This document shows positions 1-7,248 of a stretch of DNA of 20,054 bases, in pieces. The stretch lies in the NCBI GenBank assembly GCA_964637655.1, contig CAZWUZ010000031.1, forward strand, positions 1 to 20,054. The letters are read 5' to 3'. Position 1 is the stretch's first letter. Each line of letters starts with the position of its first letter. The notes under the pieces are model-generated. The model was not told the DNA's origin. It was given only the letters and a program-made list of their open reading frames with translations, and searched no databases. Position numbers and translations under genes: made by a program. This DNA comes from CAZWUZ01 sp964637655 [NCBI: uncultured bacterium]. Its GTDB lineage: Bacteria > DAOPZR01.

Positions 1-1
1 A

Positions 2-583
2 CGTGATGGCACCGGGGCCAACCTGATCGCCCGCCGCCCGGGCACCGGCGACAAACCGGTACTCCTCTCGGCGCATTATGACACGAAACCGGACACGCCC
101 GGGGCACTGGACAATGCCGCCGGCGTCGCCGCGCTGCTGCTGGCGGCACGTGACCTTACGGCCCGGCCCGGGCCGGCGCTGGAACTGGTCTTCTTCGGCG
201 GTGAGGACAGCTGGTGGCCGGGCGATGAGGGATATATTCTGGCGTACCCGCCCGCGCGGGTCTGCCAGGCGATCAATCTTGACGGGGTCGGCTATCGCGG
301 CCGGCCGACCGCGCTGGCGCTGTTCAACTACGACGACCCGTCAAGCGCCGCCCTGCTCGCCCTGGTCAATGCGGCCGTCCCCTGCGTGACAGAGCCGTTT
401 TACGCCAGCGATCACGGCTTCTTCTGGCCGCACGGCGTGCCGACCATCGCGCTGACCAGCAGCGGTCTGCTGACCGCCGTCGGCACCGAGGTGCATACGG
501 CGGCGGATGTGCCGGCGCTCGTCGATACCTGCGTGGTGGCGCGCATCGCCCGCCTGCTGCCGCACCTTATGACCGGCGGCTGA
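2..583 (+). CDS. M28-family zinc metallopeptidase, 5' end outside the window
   Basis: The reading frame is open from the left edge, so the N-terminus is missing; 193 residues are visible. Members of the M28 (aminopeptidase Y/S) fold bind two zinc ions and usually remove N-terminal residues from peptides. All expected metal-site motifs are visible: HYD (H25/D27 of the visible part), LDNAAG (D37), GGED (E68/D69), NLDG (D94) and HTAADV (H165). The protein therefore looks catalytically competent. The gene converges on the MerR-like regulator and the two overlap by 17 bp at their 3' ends. A second M28-type gene lies at about 10.2-10.9 kb and shares the (S/A)AHYDT and DN-G-G-VA motifs, so the two are probably distant paralogues. 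Placement beside RiPP precursor genes makes trimming of a modified peptide a possible role, but that is inference. The family call is firm; the substrate is unknown. Confidence 0.88.
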   Translation, partial: RDGTGANLIARRPGTGDKPVLLSAHYDTKPDTPGALDNAAGVAALLLAARDLTARPGPALELVFFGGEDSWWPGDEGYILAYPPARVCQAINLDGVGYRGRPTALALFNYDDPSSAALLALVNAAVPCVTEPFYASDHGFFWPHGVPTIALTSSGLLTAVGTEVHTAADVPALVDTCVVARIARLLPHLMTGG

Positions 584-1334
584 CCGCCGCCAGACGCACC
601 AGCTGGCGCCGCAGGCGCGCCACGCGCCGCCGGTGTTCGCCCAGCGTGGTCAGCCAGTAATCCGTCACGTAAACGATGTCCGCATCGGGTGACGGGGTGT
701 TGATCGCGTGACGCAGGTTCTGCCGGTTGCCCGTGTCGTACTCACCGAGCATGCGCAGGATGGCGGCGATGCTGTAGCCGGCAGTGCGCAGGGCACGGAT
801 GATTTTCAGCCGGCTGATCATCACTCCGTCATAGCGACAGTAGCCATGCCGGTCGCGGGTAATGCGCGCCAGCCCGTTGCGTTCCCACGTGCGCAGCGCC
901 TCGACCGTGCAGCCGATGCGTTCCGCCGCGGCGCGCCGGTGCACGAACACTTCCCGCCCCGGGCGCGGCGGCTGCTGCGCCCAGCGTTCCAGCTCACGCA
1001 GTGCCGCGTGCGCGCGTCGTGATTCGCGCTGCACATTGCGCGCGTAGGTGTCCAGCTGCGCGCGCGTCTCACGCAGGTCGCCGCGTGCCGCCGCCTTGAC
1101 CATGGCATAGACCGGTGTTCCTCCGCCGGGAAACGGACCGGGGAGCGCGAGACGCGCGAACTTCATCTGTTCGAGATGGTGTGGCGTGTAGGTGCGGTAG
1201 CCGTTGGGCAGGCGCGCCACCGGCGGCAGCAGTTCCCACTGCTCGTACTTGAGGACCGTGCTGCGATGCGTGCCGGCAGCACGCGCCAGGTCGATGGCGG
1301 TGAGAGAGCCGCGCCGCCGGGTGCGTGCTACCAG
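567..1334 (-). CDS. MerR-like transcriptional regulator with two helix-turn-helix domains, apparent CTG start
   Basis: This is a probable DNA-binding regulator, 255 residues from the proposed start. The first MerR-type HTH spans about residues 11-65 (LTAIDLARAAGTHRSTVLKY, then PNGYRTYTPHHLEQM). The second spans about 129-198 (RRAAAERIGCTVEALRTWER, then R-Y-DGVMISRLKIIRALRTAGYSI). A basic, helical linker joins them. The only canonical start in frame is a GTG at 1220, which would cut the first HTH in half. The frame stays open to a stop at 1341-1343 and holds no ATG, GTG or TTG upstream of 1220. A CTG at 1334 overlaps the stop codon of the upstream lipoprotein gene (CTGGTAG), is placed for translational coupling and gives a normal N-terminus. 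If only GTG is accepted, the gene is 567-1220 with a truncated domain. The ligand is unknown. Targets could include the divergent promoters at 1601-1674. Confidence 0.72.
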   Translation of the reverse strand: MVARTRRRGSLTAIDLARAAGTHRSTVLKYEQWELLPPVARLPNGYRTYTPHHLEQMKFARLALPGPFPGGGTPVYAMVKAAARGDLRETRAQLDTYARNVQRESRRAHAALRELERWAQQPPRPGREVFVHRRAAAERIGCTVEALRTWERNGLARITRDRHGYCRYDGVMISRLKIIRALRTAGYSIAAILRMLGEYDTGNRQNLRHAINTPSPDADIVYVTDYWLTTLGEHRRRVARLRRQLVRLAAVSRRS

Positions 1335-1579
1335 CGTCCGTCACCGCCGCAGTTGATGCAGACCCCCGTGCCGCTGCAGGTGCTGCAGGAGGTTTCGCCC
1401 GAGCCGAGGAAACGCCCGGTGCCGTTGCAGGTGCTGCAACGCCCCGACCCGCCGCACGGACTGCAGACCGAACTGCTCGACGACGAACTTCCCCCGTCGT
1501 TCCCGTCATAGGTGCCGTAATAGCCGCCGCACCCGGCACACAGCAGTGCGACAGTCAAACCAATGAGCATGAGACGCAT
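1328..1579 (-). CDS. Small putative lipoprotein with four DnaJ-type CxxCxGxG motifs
   Basis: 83 residues, starting at an ATG with a strong ribosome site (GGAGGTG, 4 nt spacer). The N-terminus is a short hydrophobic signal segment ending LLCAGC, a passable lipobox with C17 as the lipidated cysteine, although Cys at -3 is atypical. A Gly/Ser-rich spacer follows, with a run of seven serines. Then come four exact copies of CxxCxGxG: CSPCGGSG, CSTCNGTG, CSTCSGTG and CINCGGDG, ending in GRW. In DnaJ/Hsp40 this four-motif domain binds two zincs and helps hold unfolded protein. Here it stands alone, with no J-domain, and is apparently anchored outside the cytoplasmic membrane. The MerR-like gene begins at its stop codon, so the two are likely co-transcribed. 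The divergent neighbour is a RiPP precursor. Its function is not known; a thiol or metal-related role is a guess. Confidence 0.75.
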   Translation of the reverse strand: MRLMLIGLTVALLCAGCGGYYGTYDGNDGGSSSSSSSVCSPCGGSGRCSTCNGTGRFLGSGETSCSTCSGTGVCINCGGDGRW

Positions 1580-1600
1580 GAAACACCTCCACCTGTTTCC

Positions 1601-1629
1601 ATCATAGCAGACGCCTGCATCACTGTCCA
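1601..1629 (-). promoter_or_regulatory. Promoter of the lipoprotein-MerR unit
   Basis: Reading leftward, the -35 element is TGGACA (1624-1629) and the -10 is TATGAT (1601-1606) with a 17 bp spacer; each matches the sigma70 consensus at 5 of 6 positions. Transcription would start near 1594, leaving a leader of about 15 nt that carries the GGAGGTG ribosome site. It is back to back with the promoter of the precursor peptide, with 16 bp between the two -35 boxes, so one regulator could control both. Confidence 0.6.
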
Positions 1630-1645
1630 AGCTTATTCGTTCCAT

Positions 1646-1674
1646 TTGACAGAAACAGCACAACAGGATAACTT
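1646..1674 (+). promoter_or_regulatory. Promoter of the lanthipeptide precursor gene
   Basis: A perfect -35 TTGACA (1646-1651), a 17 bp spacer and -10 TAACTT (1669-1674). Transcription would start near 1681, about 28 nt before the ATG, and the leader contains the GAAAGGAA ribosome site. The near-consensus -35 suggests a well-expressed gene, as is common for RiPP precursors. Confidence 0.6.
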
Positions 1675-1708
1675 GCCGGTAGTTGCTCTGTTGCCGAAAG
1701 GAACCGAC

Positions 1709-1984
1709 ATGACCAAACAAAATCTGGCGGCGCTGCTGGCAGCGTTGCGTGACAACAGGGAACTGCGCGCAAAACTCGCCGCGGCGGGAAGTCCCGCAGA
1801 GTTCGAACGACTGGCGGCAGCAGCCGGCTTTACCGTGTCAGCACAGGATTTCCTTTCGGGTACAGCGGACGATCTGAGCGACGCCGAACTCGAGCAGGTG
1901 GCCGGCGGCTACACCTTCCCGCAAACAGACTGGATCTACTGCGATAACCCATGGACCAACGTCTACTGCACCCTGAAGTGCTGA
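1709..1984 (+). CDS. Nif11-leader RiPP precursor peptide, probable class II lanthipeptide
   Basis: 91 residues. The leader (residues 1-67) has the Nif11-type pattern: an N-terminal helix, the SPAEFERLAAAAGF segment, and the double-glycine end LSDAELEQVAGG. The predicted core is residues 68-91, starting YTFPQTDW and ending YCTLKC. Counted in the core, Thr are at 2, 6, 16 and 21 and Cys at 11, 20 and 24. Each Cys has a Thr a few residues before it (6-11, 16-20, 21-24), the usual order for methyllanthionine formation. The start at 1709 is chosen because it has a GAAAGGAA ribosome site and a promoter upstream; the open frame extends further upstream without support. The LanM gene converges on it, with 21 bp between stops, and is the natural partner. 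The mature structure is inference; the precursor call is strong. Confidence 0.88.
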   Translation: MTKQNLAALLAALRDNRELRAKLAAAGSPAEFERLAAAAGFTVSAQDFLSGTADDLSDAELEQVAGGYTFPQTDWIYCDNPWTNVYCTLKC

Positions 1985-1992
1985 CCCCTCCT

Positions 1993-2011
1993 GCCTGAGT
2001 CGCAGTCAGGC
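1993..2011. terminator. Short inverted repeat between convergent precursor and LanM genes
   Basis: GCCTGA (1993-1998) and TCAGGC (2006-2011) form a 6 bp stem with a 7 nt loop, placed exactly between two converging genes and including the LanM stop codon. No T-run follows on either strand, so an intrinsic terminator is only a weak possibility. Confidence 0.25.
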
Positions 2012-5000
2012 GAACAGCAGCAGGCGCGCGGTTGCTGTCTTGCGGTCGAGCAGATGCATGCCGATGCCCGGCAGGCCGGTCATCAGACCGGCCATCCCCA
2101 CCGTCGTTCCCGTCCCCAGGTCATTGAACCGGAATGTTGCCGTCATCCGCCAGTGTGCGAGCAGCGCGCCAGTCAGTTGCCGTGCCGCGACAGCATACCG
2201 TTCCTCCCCCGTCCACAAGCCAAGCGCCCGCAGAATCGCTGCACGACCGGCATTGCCGCAGCAGAGATGATCCGCCGGCAGCGGCGGCGCGTTGACCATG
2301 AGTTCCCCGGCGCGATGCAGTTCTTCGCGCCAGTGCGCCGCGGCGGGATGCCCGGGGAACAGTTCCAGGGCGCGCCCGCGCGCCAGTCCGATACCCGCCG
2401 CGCCATGACACCACGCGTTCATGAACGTCGGAGTCGCGCTGCGCAGATCAGGCCAGTTGCCCGCATGCGCATCGAACAGCGCCTGTTCGTACGCGAATGC
2501 GCGCGCCCCGGCGTCGATATACCGTTCGTCAGTGAGTACCGCGCCGGCACGCAGCAGGGCCAGCCCGATGCCTGATGCTCCGTGCGCATAGCCGGTCAGT
2601 GCGCGCGGGGCTGACGCCGTGAGCCACCCGCCACTGTGCAGGTTCTGCCGCGCCAGCAGTTGCCCGGCCAGCAGGTGCAGCACTGCACGCGCCGCTGCAC
2701 CATAGCCATGGTCGCACAGGTCGGCCACCGGGCCGACAGCACCCGCCGCACCGCCAATCACATCAAGCCGCACATCGTTGCTGACCAAACCGTCCGACAG
2801 CGCCGTGAGCAGTCGCACGCGAATATGTTCCGCCTCCGCTGCCGTCGCCGGGATACCGGGAAGCGACAGCAACTGCAGGAAGCCGCCGACCCCTGTGAGT
2901 CCCGGGCCGCGGTCGCGCAGCAGCCGGTGCAATTCGTCATCCGGACACTGCGCCAGCCGTTCGCCGAGCGGCTGCCATACCCGCGCCGTCAGTGCAGCGG
3001 CGCGCGCAGTCACGCCGGCGCTCAGCCCGGCATGCGCCAGGGCACTGAGGAATGCCACCAGTCCGCTGCGCCCGGAATAGAACCCGTCATCCATGAGACC
3101 GAGTCCCGCCTGCATCCCGTCGCCCAGCAGGCCAAAACTCAGCCAGGTAAGCCGCCCGCGTCCGTCTGTCACCGCGTTCCGCTCGAGCACATCAAGCATG
3201 CCCGCAAACAGTTGTTCCTGTTCGCCGTCACGCCAGCGGTCGCTGCCGGCCGCCACCGGTGCTGACGGCACATCAGTCACGCCCTGCATCCGGTAGGTGC
3301 GCACGCCAACCGCAGCGCGGATGAGTTGTGCCTGCCAGGCACTCTGGTCCGCGCCCGTCTGCCGGACGCGGGCAAGCGCAACCGCCAGTCCGTCATCAGC
3401 AAGCACGTCGCGGATGCACCGCCCGCCGCCGTACAGGTCGCGGGAACCGGACACGTGATCGAAATACGGGATGTCCAGCGCTTCGAGGTCATGCAGTTCC
3501 GCGCCGTAGCAGTCCCAGAGCGGACCGACTGACGGTGCGAGCAGGTAGCCGCGGGCCATGCGTTCCAGTTCGATGCCGCGGGCGGCGGCGGAACGCAGAC
3601 AGTCGGGCGAAAGCAGCCGCTGCTCCAGTATGGCGTAGATGCGCGTCGCCCGCAGCACCGTGCGCCGGCGCAGGCCGCTGCAAGCGGCGATTCGCGTTGC
3701 CAGTTCCTGACGCCGCGGCGGGGTCAGCAATTCTTTGCTCGCCGTACAAAAACCGTCAACCAGCGCGTCAACATGGTGCGCCAGCGGATTCGGTTCACCG
3801 GCCGCCACCGGCAGTGACGGGCGCACCGCCGGCTGTGCCGGGCGCCATCCCCAGGCCATCGCGTCGGTATTGCAGTTGATCCAGCCAGCAGTTTCCTCCG
3901 CATCAGCACCGGAGACGATGCCGAGCGCGCTGATATCAGTCGCCCGTTTCCGTGACGCGCTGTACTGCCAGGCCGGAAGCAGGCCGACCCGCAGCACCGA
4001 CATGCCGGGGTCATCGTGCTCCGCGCCGGCGCCGGCATCGTCGCCGGCAGCGCTTTTCACCCGGCTGTCGAACAGCGTTTCCGGATCGATCAATACCAGC
4101 CGGTCCGCGCCGGCAATGAGATTCTCCGCATGGCAGTCGGTGGCACCCAGCAACTGCAGCAGGGCAAGCAGGCGCCCGGCATGGCGGTAGAATGCCGGCA
4201 GTTCCGCGGCATCAGCGACGGGGCGATGCGCGACGAAACCGGCATAGCCGTATGACTCGCCGACGGCAAGCACCGGCACCGGTGGCGCGCCGGCAAAATC
4301 CGTCGCCAGCCGGTGGTATGCCTGCTCGAGCCGCATATCCTTGGGCTTGTACACGACGCGCACCGGGTCGCCGGTGCCGGCCAGCGTGACAATGGTCACC
4401 ATGCGGCCGCCGCGATGCGCATCCCCGGCGCACGTCAGGCGCAGCACGCGCAGCGGCAATGCCGCACCGAACGCTGCCGCGATGGCACCGGCATCGGCCT
4501 GCAGCCGCGCCCCGAGTTCGCCGAACATCGCCGACCAGGCCTGCACCGTCGTCGCCAGCAGGCGGGGCAGGACCGGGAATGCGCTGCTCAGTGCGGTCAG
4601 TCCGCCGGCAGCCATGGCCCGGACGAACGCGGCGTAGCGCACGCGTTCCGCCGCCACCGGTTCCGTGCCGAGGGCGAGTTTGAGCGACAGCCCCGGGTCA
4701 CGACCGGCGGCAAAGAGTTCCATAAGCGCGCGCGCGGAGAGGTACGACAGGCGTCCGGCCAGCCAGCAGTGCGCGTCGCTGATGGCCTCCGCCGTAAAGA
4801 CAGCCGTGCCGCCGTCCGGAACAGGCCATGCCTGCGTCGCCAACCACCAGAGGTGGATGAACGGCACCGTCGCAGCGGCCGCGTCAGCGGGCAGTGCCGT
4901 GTCTGCGAGCCACGCCATGTCGTCCGCCGGGCCGGCCGCCGCGGCGCGCACCGCCTCACCCAGGTGCAGGTATGCCGGCCACCACGCGGGCGCGGTGGTC

Positions 5001-5257
5001 AGTGCCGGGTTATCCGTCAGGGCGATGGCAGCCGACCGCTCATCCAGTCCGCCCGCCGCGAGACGCCGGGCGAACAGGCCTGACGCATCAGCATCGACAG
5101 CGCGCCGCCAGTCAGCAAGCAGTCCGTCCACGTCAGCAACCGGGCACGCCGGTGCCGCGGCAGCACGCGCCAGCCGCTCATCCCAGCGTTCGCCTGCCCG
5201 CCACAGGCGCAGGTCAGCTGGTGACGGCAGCGTGCTGCCCGGCGTGACGCCGTCCAT
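2006..5257 (-). CDS. lanM: Class II lanthipeptide synthetase LanM, three-Cys (CCG) type
   Basis: 1083 residues, a normal length for LanM, which dehydrates Ser/Thr in a precursor core and then adds Cys thiols to make (methyl)lanthionine rings. The N-terminal dehydratase/kinase-like domain shows GDAHRGGR (278-285), YKPKD (303-307), DCHAEN (374-379) and DPETLF (391-396). The C-terminal LanC-like cyclase has AWCHG (C950) and LCCGN (C999, C1000). Classical LanC/LanM enzymes have Cys-His in the last motif; the CCG form with three Cys zinc ligands is the ProcM-type group, known for broad substrate tolerance. The ATG at 5257 is chosen because the longer open frame runs back into the upstream TPM gene. 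This start lies 10 bp after that gene's stop and lacks a ribosome site, which suggests translational coupling. It converges on the precursor at 1709. The call is secure. Confidence 0.95.
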   Translation of the reverse strand: MDGVTPGSTLPSPADLRLWRAGERWDERLARAAAAPACPVADVDGLLADWRRAVDADASGLFARRLAAGGLDERSAAIALTDNPALTTAPAWWPAYLHLGEAVRAAAAGPADDMAWLADTALPADAAAATVPFIHLWWLATQAWPVPDGGTAVFTAEAISDAHCWLAGRLSYLSARALMELFAAGRDPGLSLKLALGTEPVAAERVRYAAFVRAMAAGGLTALSSAFPVLPRLLATTVQAWSAMFGELGARLQADAGAIAAAFGAALPLRVLRLTCAGDAHRGGRMVTIVTLAGTGDPVRVVYKPKDMRLEQAYHRLATDFAGAPPVPVLAVGESYGYAGFVAHRPVADAAELPAFYRHAGRLLALLQLLGATDCHAENLIAGADRLVLIDPETLFDSRVKSAAGDDAGAGAEHDDPGMSVLRVGLLPAWQYSASRKRATDISALGIVSGADAEETAGWINCNTDAMAWGWRPAQPAVRPSLPVAAGEPNPLAHHVDALVDGFCTASKELLTPPRRQELATRIAACSGLRRRTVLRATRIYAILEQRLLSPDCLRSAAARGIELERMARGYLLAPSVGPLWDCYGAELHDLEALDIPYFDHVSGSRDLYGGGRCIRDVLADDGLAVALARVRQTGADQSAWQAQLIRAAVGVRTYRMQGVTDVPSAPVAAGSDRWRDGEQEQLFAGMLDVLERNAVTDGRGRLTWLSFGLLGDGMQAGLGLMDDGFYSGRSGLVAFLSALAHAGLSAGVTARAAALTARVWQPLGERLAQCPDDELHRLLRDRGPGLTGVGGFLQLLSLPGIPATAAEAEHIRVRLLTALSDGLVSNDVRLDVIGGAAGAVGPVADLCDHGYGAAARAVLHLLAGQLLARQNLHSGGWLTASAPRALTGYAHGASGIGLALLRAGAVLTDERYIDAGARAFAYEQALFDAHAGNWPDLRSATPTFMNAWCHGAAGIGLARGRALELFPGHPAAAHWREELHRAGELMVNAPPLPADHLCCGNAGRAAILRALGLWTGEERYAVAARQLTGALLAHWRMTATFRFNDLGTGTTVGMAGLMTGLPGIGMHLLDRKTATARLLLFA

Positions 5258-5267
5258 CAGGCAGGGC

Positions 5268-5720
5268 TCAGGTATTCCCGGAGATATCGTCGGAGAGTTC
5301 GTTGCGATCGGCGGTGCCCGTCGACGGAAAATGCTCGCCCAGGCGGACCCCGATATCGCGGATGCCTGCCTCCAGGCCGCCGGCAAAATCATCCGCACGG
5401 AACCGTTCCTCCAGCAGGCGCGCGGTGGCATCCCAGAACCCGGCCGGGACACGCGCATCGATGCCGCTGTCGCCGATGACCGCGAATTTCCGGGCGCCGG
5501 GCGAAAGGTAGAGCAGCACGCCGTTGCGCTGCGCGGTGGCCGTCATGCCGAGTTTTTCGAACCAGTGAATGGCGCGTTGCGTCGCGTCGCCGGGACAGCG
5601 CCGCTCGAGATGCACGCGGATCTCGCCCGAGGTCTGCTGCTCCGCCGCGCGAATCGCCGCGATCACCCGCTGCCGCTCGGGTTCGCTGAGAAACCAGCGC
5701 GGATTCGCCGATCGTGTCAT
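5268..5720 (-). CDS. TPM-domain protein, small cytoplasmic form
   Basis: 150 residues, no signal peptide. It matches the second, short kind of TPM (TLP18.3/Psb32/MOLO-1) domain protein that typically follows a YgcG-like gene: an N-terminal SEPERQRVIAAIRAAEQQTSGEIRVHLE segment, then NGVLLYLSPGARKFAVIGDSGIDARV and a final amphipathic helix (LLEERFRADDFAGGLEAGIRDIGVRLGEHF). The ATG at 5720 is chosen over an in-frame ATG at 5738 because it has a purine-rich ribosome site (GGGGGGCGGAA) and does not overlap the upstream gene. It is the third gene of the LemA-TPM-TPM-LanM unit. TPM proteins are linked to envelope or membrane-protein maintenance, but no precise biochemical role can be given here. Confidence 0.82.
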   Translation of the reverse strand: MTRSANPRWFLSEPERQRVIAAIRAAEQQTSGEIRVHLERRCPGDATQRAIHWFEKLGMTATAQRNGVLLYLSPGARKFAVIGDSGIDARVPAGFWDATARLLEERFRADDFAGGLEAGIRDIGVRLGEHFPSTGTADRNELSDDISGNT

Positions 5721-5731
5721 TTCCGCCCCCC

Positions 5732-6481
5732 CTACCATCCGCCTGAGGAACCGCCGCCGCCGAACCGGCCGCCGCCGCCACCACCGAAGCCGCCGAAACC
5801 ACCGCCGCGCGAGCCCGAGCCGCCACCCCAGCCCGAAGAGCGCCAGCCGCGCGAACTGTACGTATGGGAAGAGCGCAGGCGTCCCGTCAGAAACAGGTAG
5901 AGAAAGATGAGCCCGATGATAATCTTCACCCATTTGCCGATGGTGGCGGAATCAGGCAGTGAATTGTCAATGGTGCGCGGTTGCACCATCGCTGTCGCCG
6001 CGCCGGTATCACCGAGCGCCGCGAGGATGGCCGTCACGCCGGCCCGGAACCCGCCGTCGTAGTCACCCGCCTTGAACCGCGGCGTGATGTCGTTGCGGAT
6101 GATGCTGCTGCTGCACGCGTCGGTCAGGGTCGCTTCCAGCCCGTAGCCGACCTCGATACGCAGCTTGCGATCGTCGCGAAATGCCAGCAGGATGACCCCG
6201 TTATCCCTGCCGCGCTGCCCGATTTTCCACTGCTCCGCCAGTTTGATGGAAAACCGTTCCAAACTGTCGCCCGCCAGCGACGGGAAGGTGGCGATCACCA
6301 CCTGGTTGCCCGTCGTCCGCTCGTAGCGTTCGAGTTGCCGTTCAAGTTCCTCCGCGACTGCCGCTGAAATCATCCCGCCGCTGTCGTTGACCCGCGCGGC
6401 GGGCCGTTCGGGCACAGCCAACCCCGCACAGCAGACAAAGAGCGCGGTGGCGACCGCGACGGCAGTCAGGCGGCGACGCAT
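5732..6481 (-). CDS. YgcG-like TPM-domain membrane protein with glycine-rich tail
   Basis: 249 residues. An N-terminal signal segment (about 1-22) precedes a TPM domain (about 28-160) with the typical VNDSGGMIS start, GNQVVIATFPSLAGDSLERFSIKLAEQW, RDNGVILLAFRDDRKLRIEVGYGLE and a conserved tail (ITPRFKAGDYDGGFRAGV). A single transmembrane helix follows (about 186-204, WVKIIIGLIFLYLFLTG). The C-terminus is a long Gly/Ser/Trp/Phe tail, characteristic of this family. The domain should lie outside the cytoplasmic membrane. The start is 3 bp after the LemA stop, and the downstream TPM gene begins 11 bp later, so the genes form an operon. LemA and these TPM proteins are a widely conserved gene pair whose biochemical role is unclear. 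Confidence 0.87.
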   Translation of the reverse strand: MRRRLTAVAVATALFVCCAGLAVPERPAARVNDSGGMISAAVAEELERQLERYERTTGNQVVIATFPSLAGDSLERFSIKLAEQWKIGQRGRDNGVILLAFRDDRKLRIEVGYGLEATLTDACSSSIIRNDITPRFKAGDYDGGFRAGVTAILAALGDTGAATAMVQPRTIDNSLPDSATIGKWVKIIIGLIFLYLFLTGRLRSSHTYSSRGWRSSGWGGGSGSRGGGFGGFGGGGGGRFGGGGSSGGW

Positions 6482-6484
6482 CGG

Positions 6485-7120
6485 TCAGCGCGCAACCGGA
6501 GTGGTGAAATCAACCTGCGGTGCGATGTCCGCGCCTTCCTGCATCTGGAAATATTCCTTGGCCTGGAAGTCGAAGAAGCCCGCGATGATGTTCATCGGGA
6601 ACTTGCGGCGGTAGGTGTTGTAGTCCTGCGCTGTCTCGTTGTAGCGCATCCGCTCGACGGTGATGCGGTTTTCCGTACCCTCCAGCTGGCTCTGCAGGTT
6701 GAGAAACCCCTCGTTGGCGCGCAGCTGCGGGTAGTTTTCCACCACCACCATCAGCCGCGACAGCGCCGAGCTGAGTTCACCCTGCGCCTGCTGGAAGGCG
6801 GCGAATTTCTCCGGGTTGTCAACCGTGCCGGGCGCAGCCCCCATTCCCGCCACGCGCGCCCGCGCCTCGGTCACCCGCGTCAGCACGTCCGCCTCGTGCG
6901 CGGCATACCCTTTTACCGTCGCCACCAGGTTGGGGACGAGGTCAGCGCGCCGCTGGTAGACATTCTCCACCTGCGACCAGGCCGTCGTCACCGCCTCCTG
7001 CTTCTCCACCAGCGTGTTATACGCGGTGAATGGCGAACCGACCAGCGCCAGCAGCGCCACACCGGCAATGAGCACCAGCCCGATAACAGATCCCGCAGCA
7101 ATCAGACAGCCCTTTTTCAT
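6485..7120 (-). CDS. lemA: LemA family membrane protein
   Basis: 211 residues. An N-terminal transmembrane helix (about 6-28) is followed by the LemA helical domain: YNTLVEKQEAVTTAWSQVEN, then YQRRADLVPNLVATVKGYAAHE, ENYPQLRANEGFLNLQSQLEGTENRI, and RRKFPMNIIAGFFDFQAKEYFQ. The motif set and length fit LemA throughout. The ATG has a strong GGAGGA ribosome site. It is the first gene of the minus-strand unit that ends in LanM, and it has its own divergent promoter. LemA proteins are membrane-anchored helical-bundle proteins of unclear function, commonly next to TPM genes; the addition of a lanthipeptide synthetase to this pair is unusual. Confidence 0.93.
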   Translation of the reverse strand: MKKGCLIAAGSVIGLVLIAGVALLALVGSPFTAYNTLVEKQEAVTTAWSQVENVYQRRADLVPNLVATVKGYAAHEADVLTRVTEARARVAGMGAAPGTVDNPEKFAAFQQAQGELSSALSRLMVVVENYPQLRANEGFLNLQSQLEGTENRITVERMRYNETAQDYNTYRRKFPMNIIAGFFDFQAKEYFQMQEGADIAPQVDFTTPVAR

Positions 7121-7146
7121 GGCAGTTCCTCCACGCGTAATGGTTT

Positions 7147-7175
7147 ATTTTATCATCCCCCGTTTACCCCGTCTA
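7147..7175 (-). promoter_or_regulatory. Promoter of the lemA-TPM-TPM-lanM operon
   Basis: Reading leftward, -35 TAGACG (7170-7175), 17 bp spacer, -10 TAAAAT (7147-7152). The -10 matches sigma70 at 5 of 6 positions and the -35 at 4 of 6. It lies in an AT-rich pocket upstream of the lemA ribosome site and is back to back with the tandem-precursor promoter. Confidence 0.5.
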
Positions 7176-7191
7176 CCGGGACAACGGCATG

Positions 7192-7220
7192 TTGCTTACC
7201 GCGCCGCTGTCATGTAACAT
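7192..7220 (+). promoter_or_regulatory. Promoter of the tandem precursor genes
   Basis: -35 TTGCTT (7192-7197), 17 bp spacer, -10 TAACAT (7215-7220). The start of transcription would be near 7227, about 20 nt before the first precursor ATG, with an AGGAG ribosome site between. Confidence 0.5.
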
Positions 7221-7248
7221 ACTCCGGGACGGACAACAGGAGCGGGGC

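Noticed and set aside
1325-1708. N-terminal extension of the precursor peptide back to 1325
   Set aside because: It overlaps the lipoprotein gene and a promoter; the ATG at 1709 has the ribosome site and the Nif11 leader begins there.
5258-5458. Longer LanM N-terminus starting at 5458
   Set aside because: The extra 67 residues lie inside the TPM gene in another frame and have no LanM-like features.
4665-5900. A 411-codon plus-strand open frame opposite LanM and TPM genes
   Set aside because: It runs across two real minus-strand genes, has no ribosome site and reads as low-complexity Arg/Ser/Pro.
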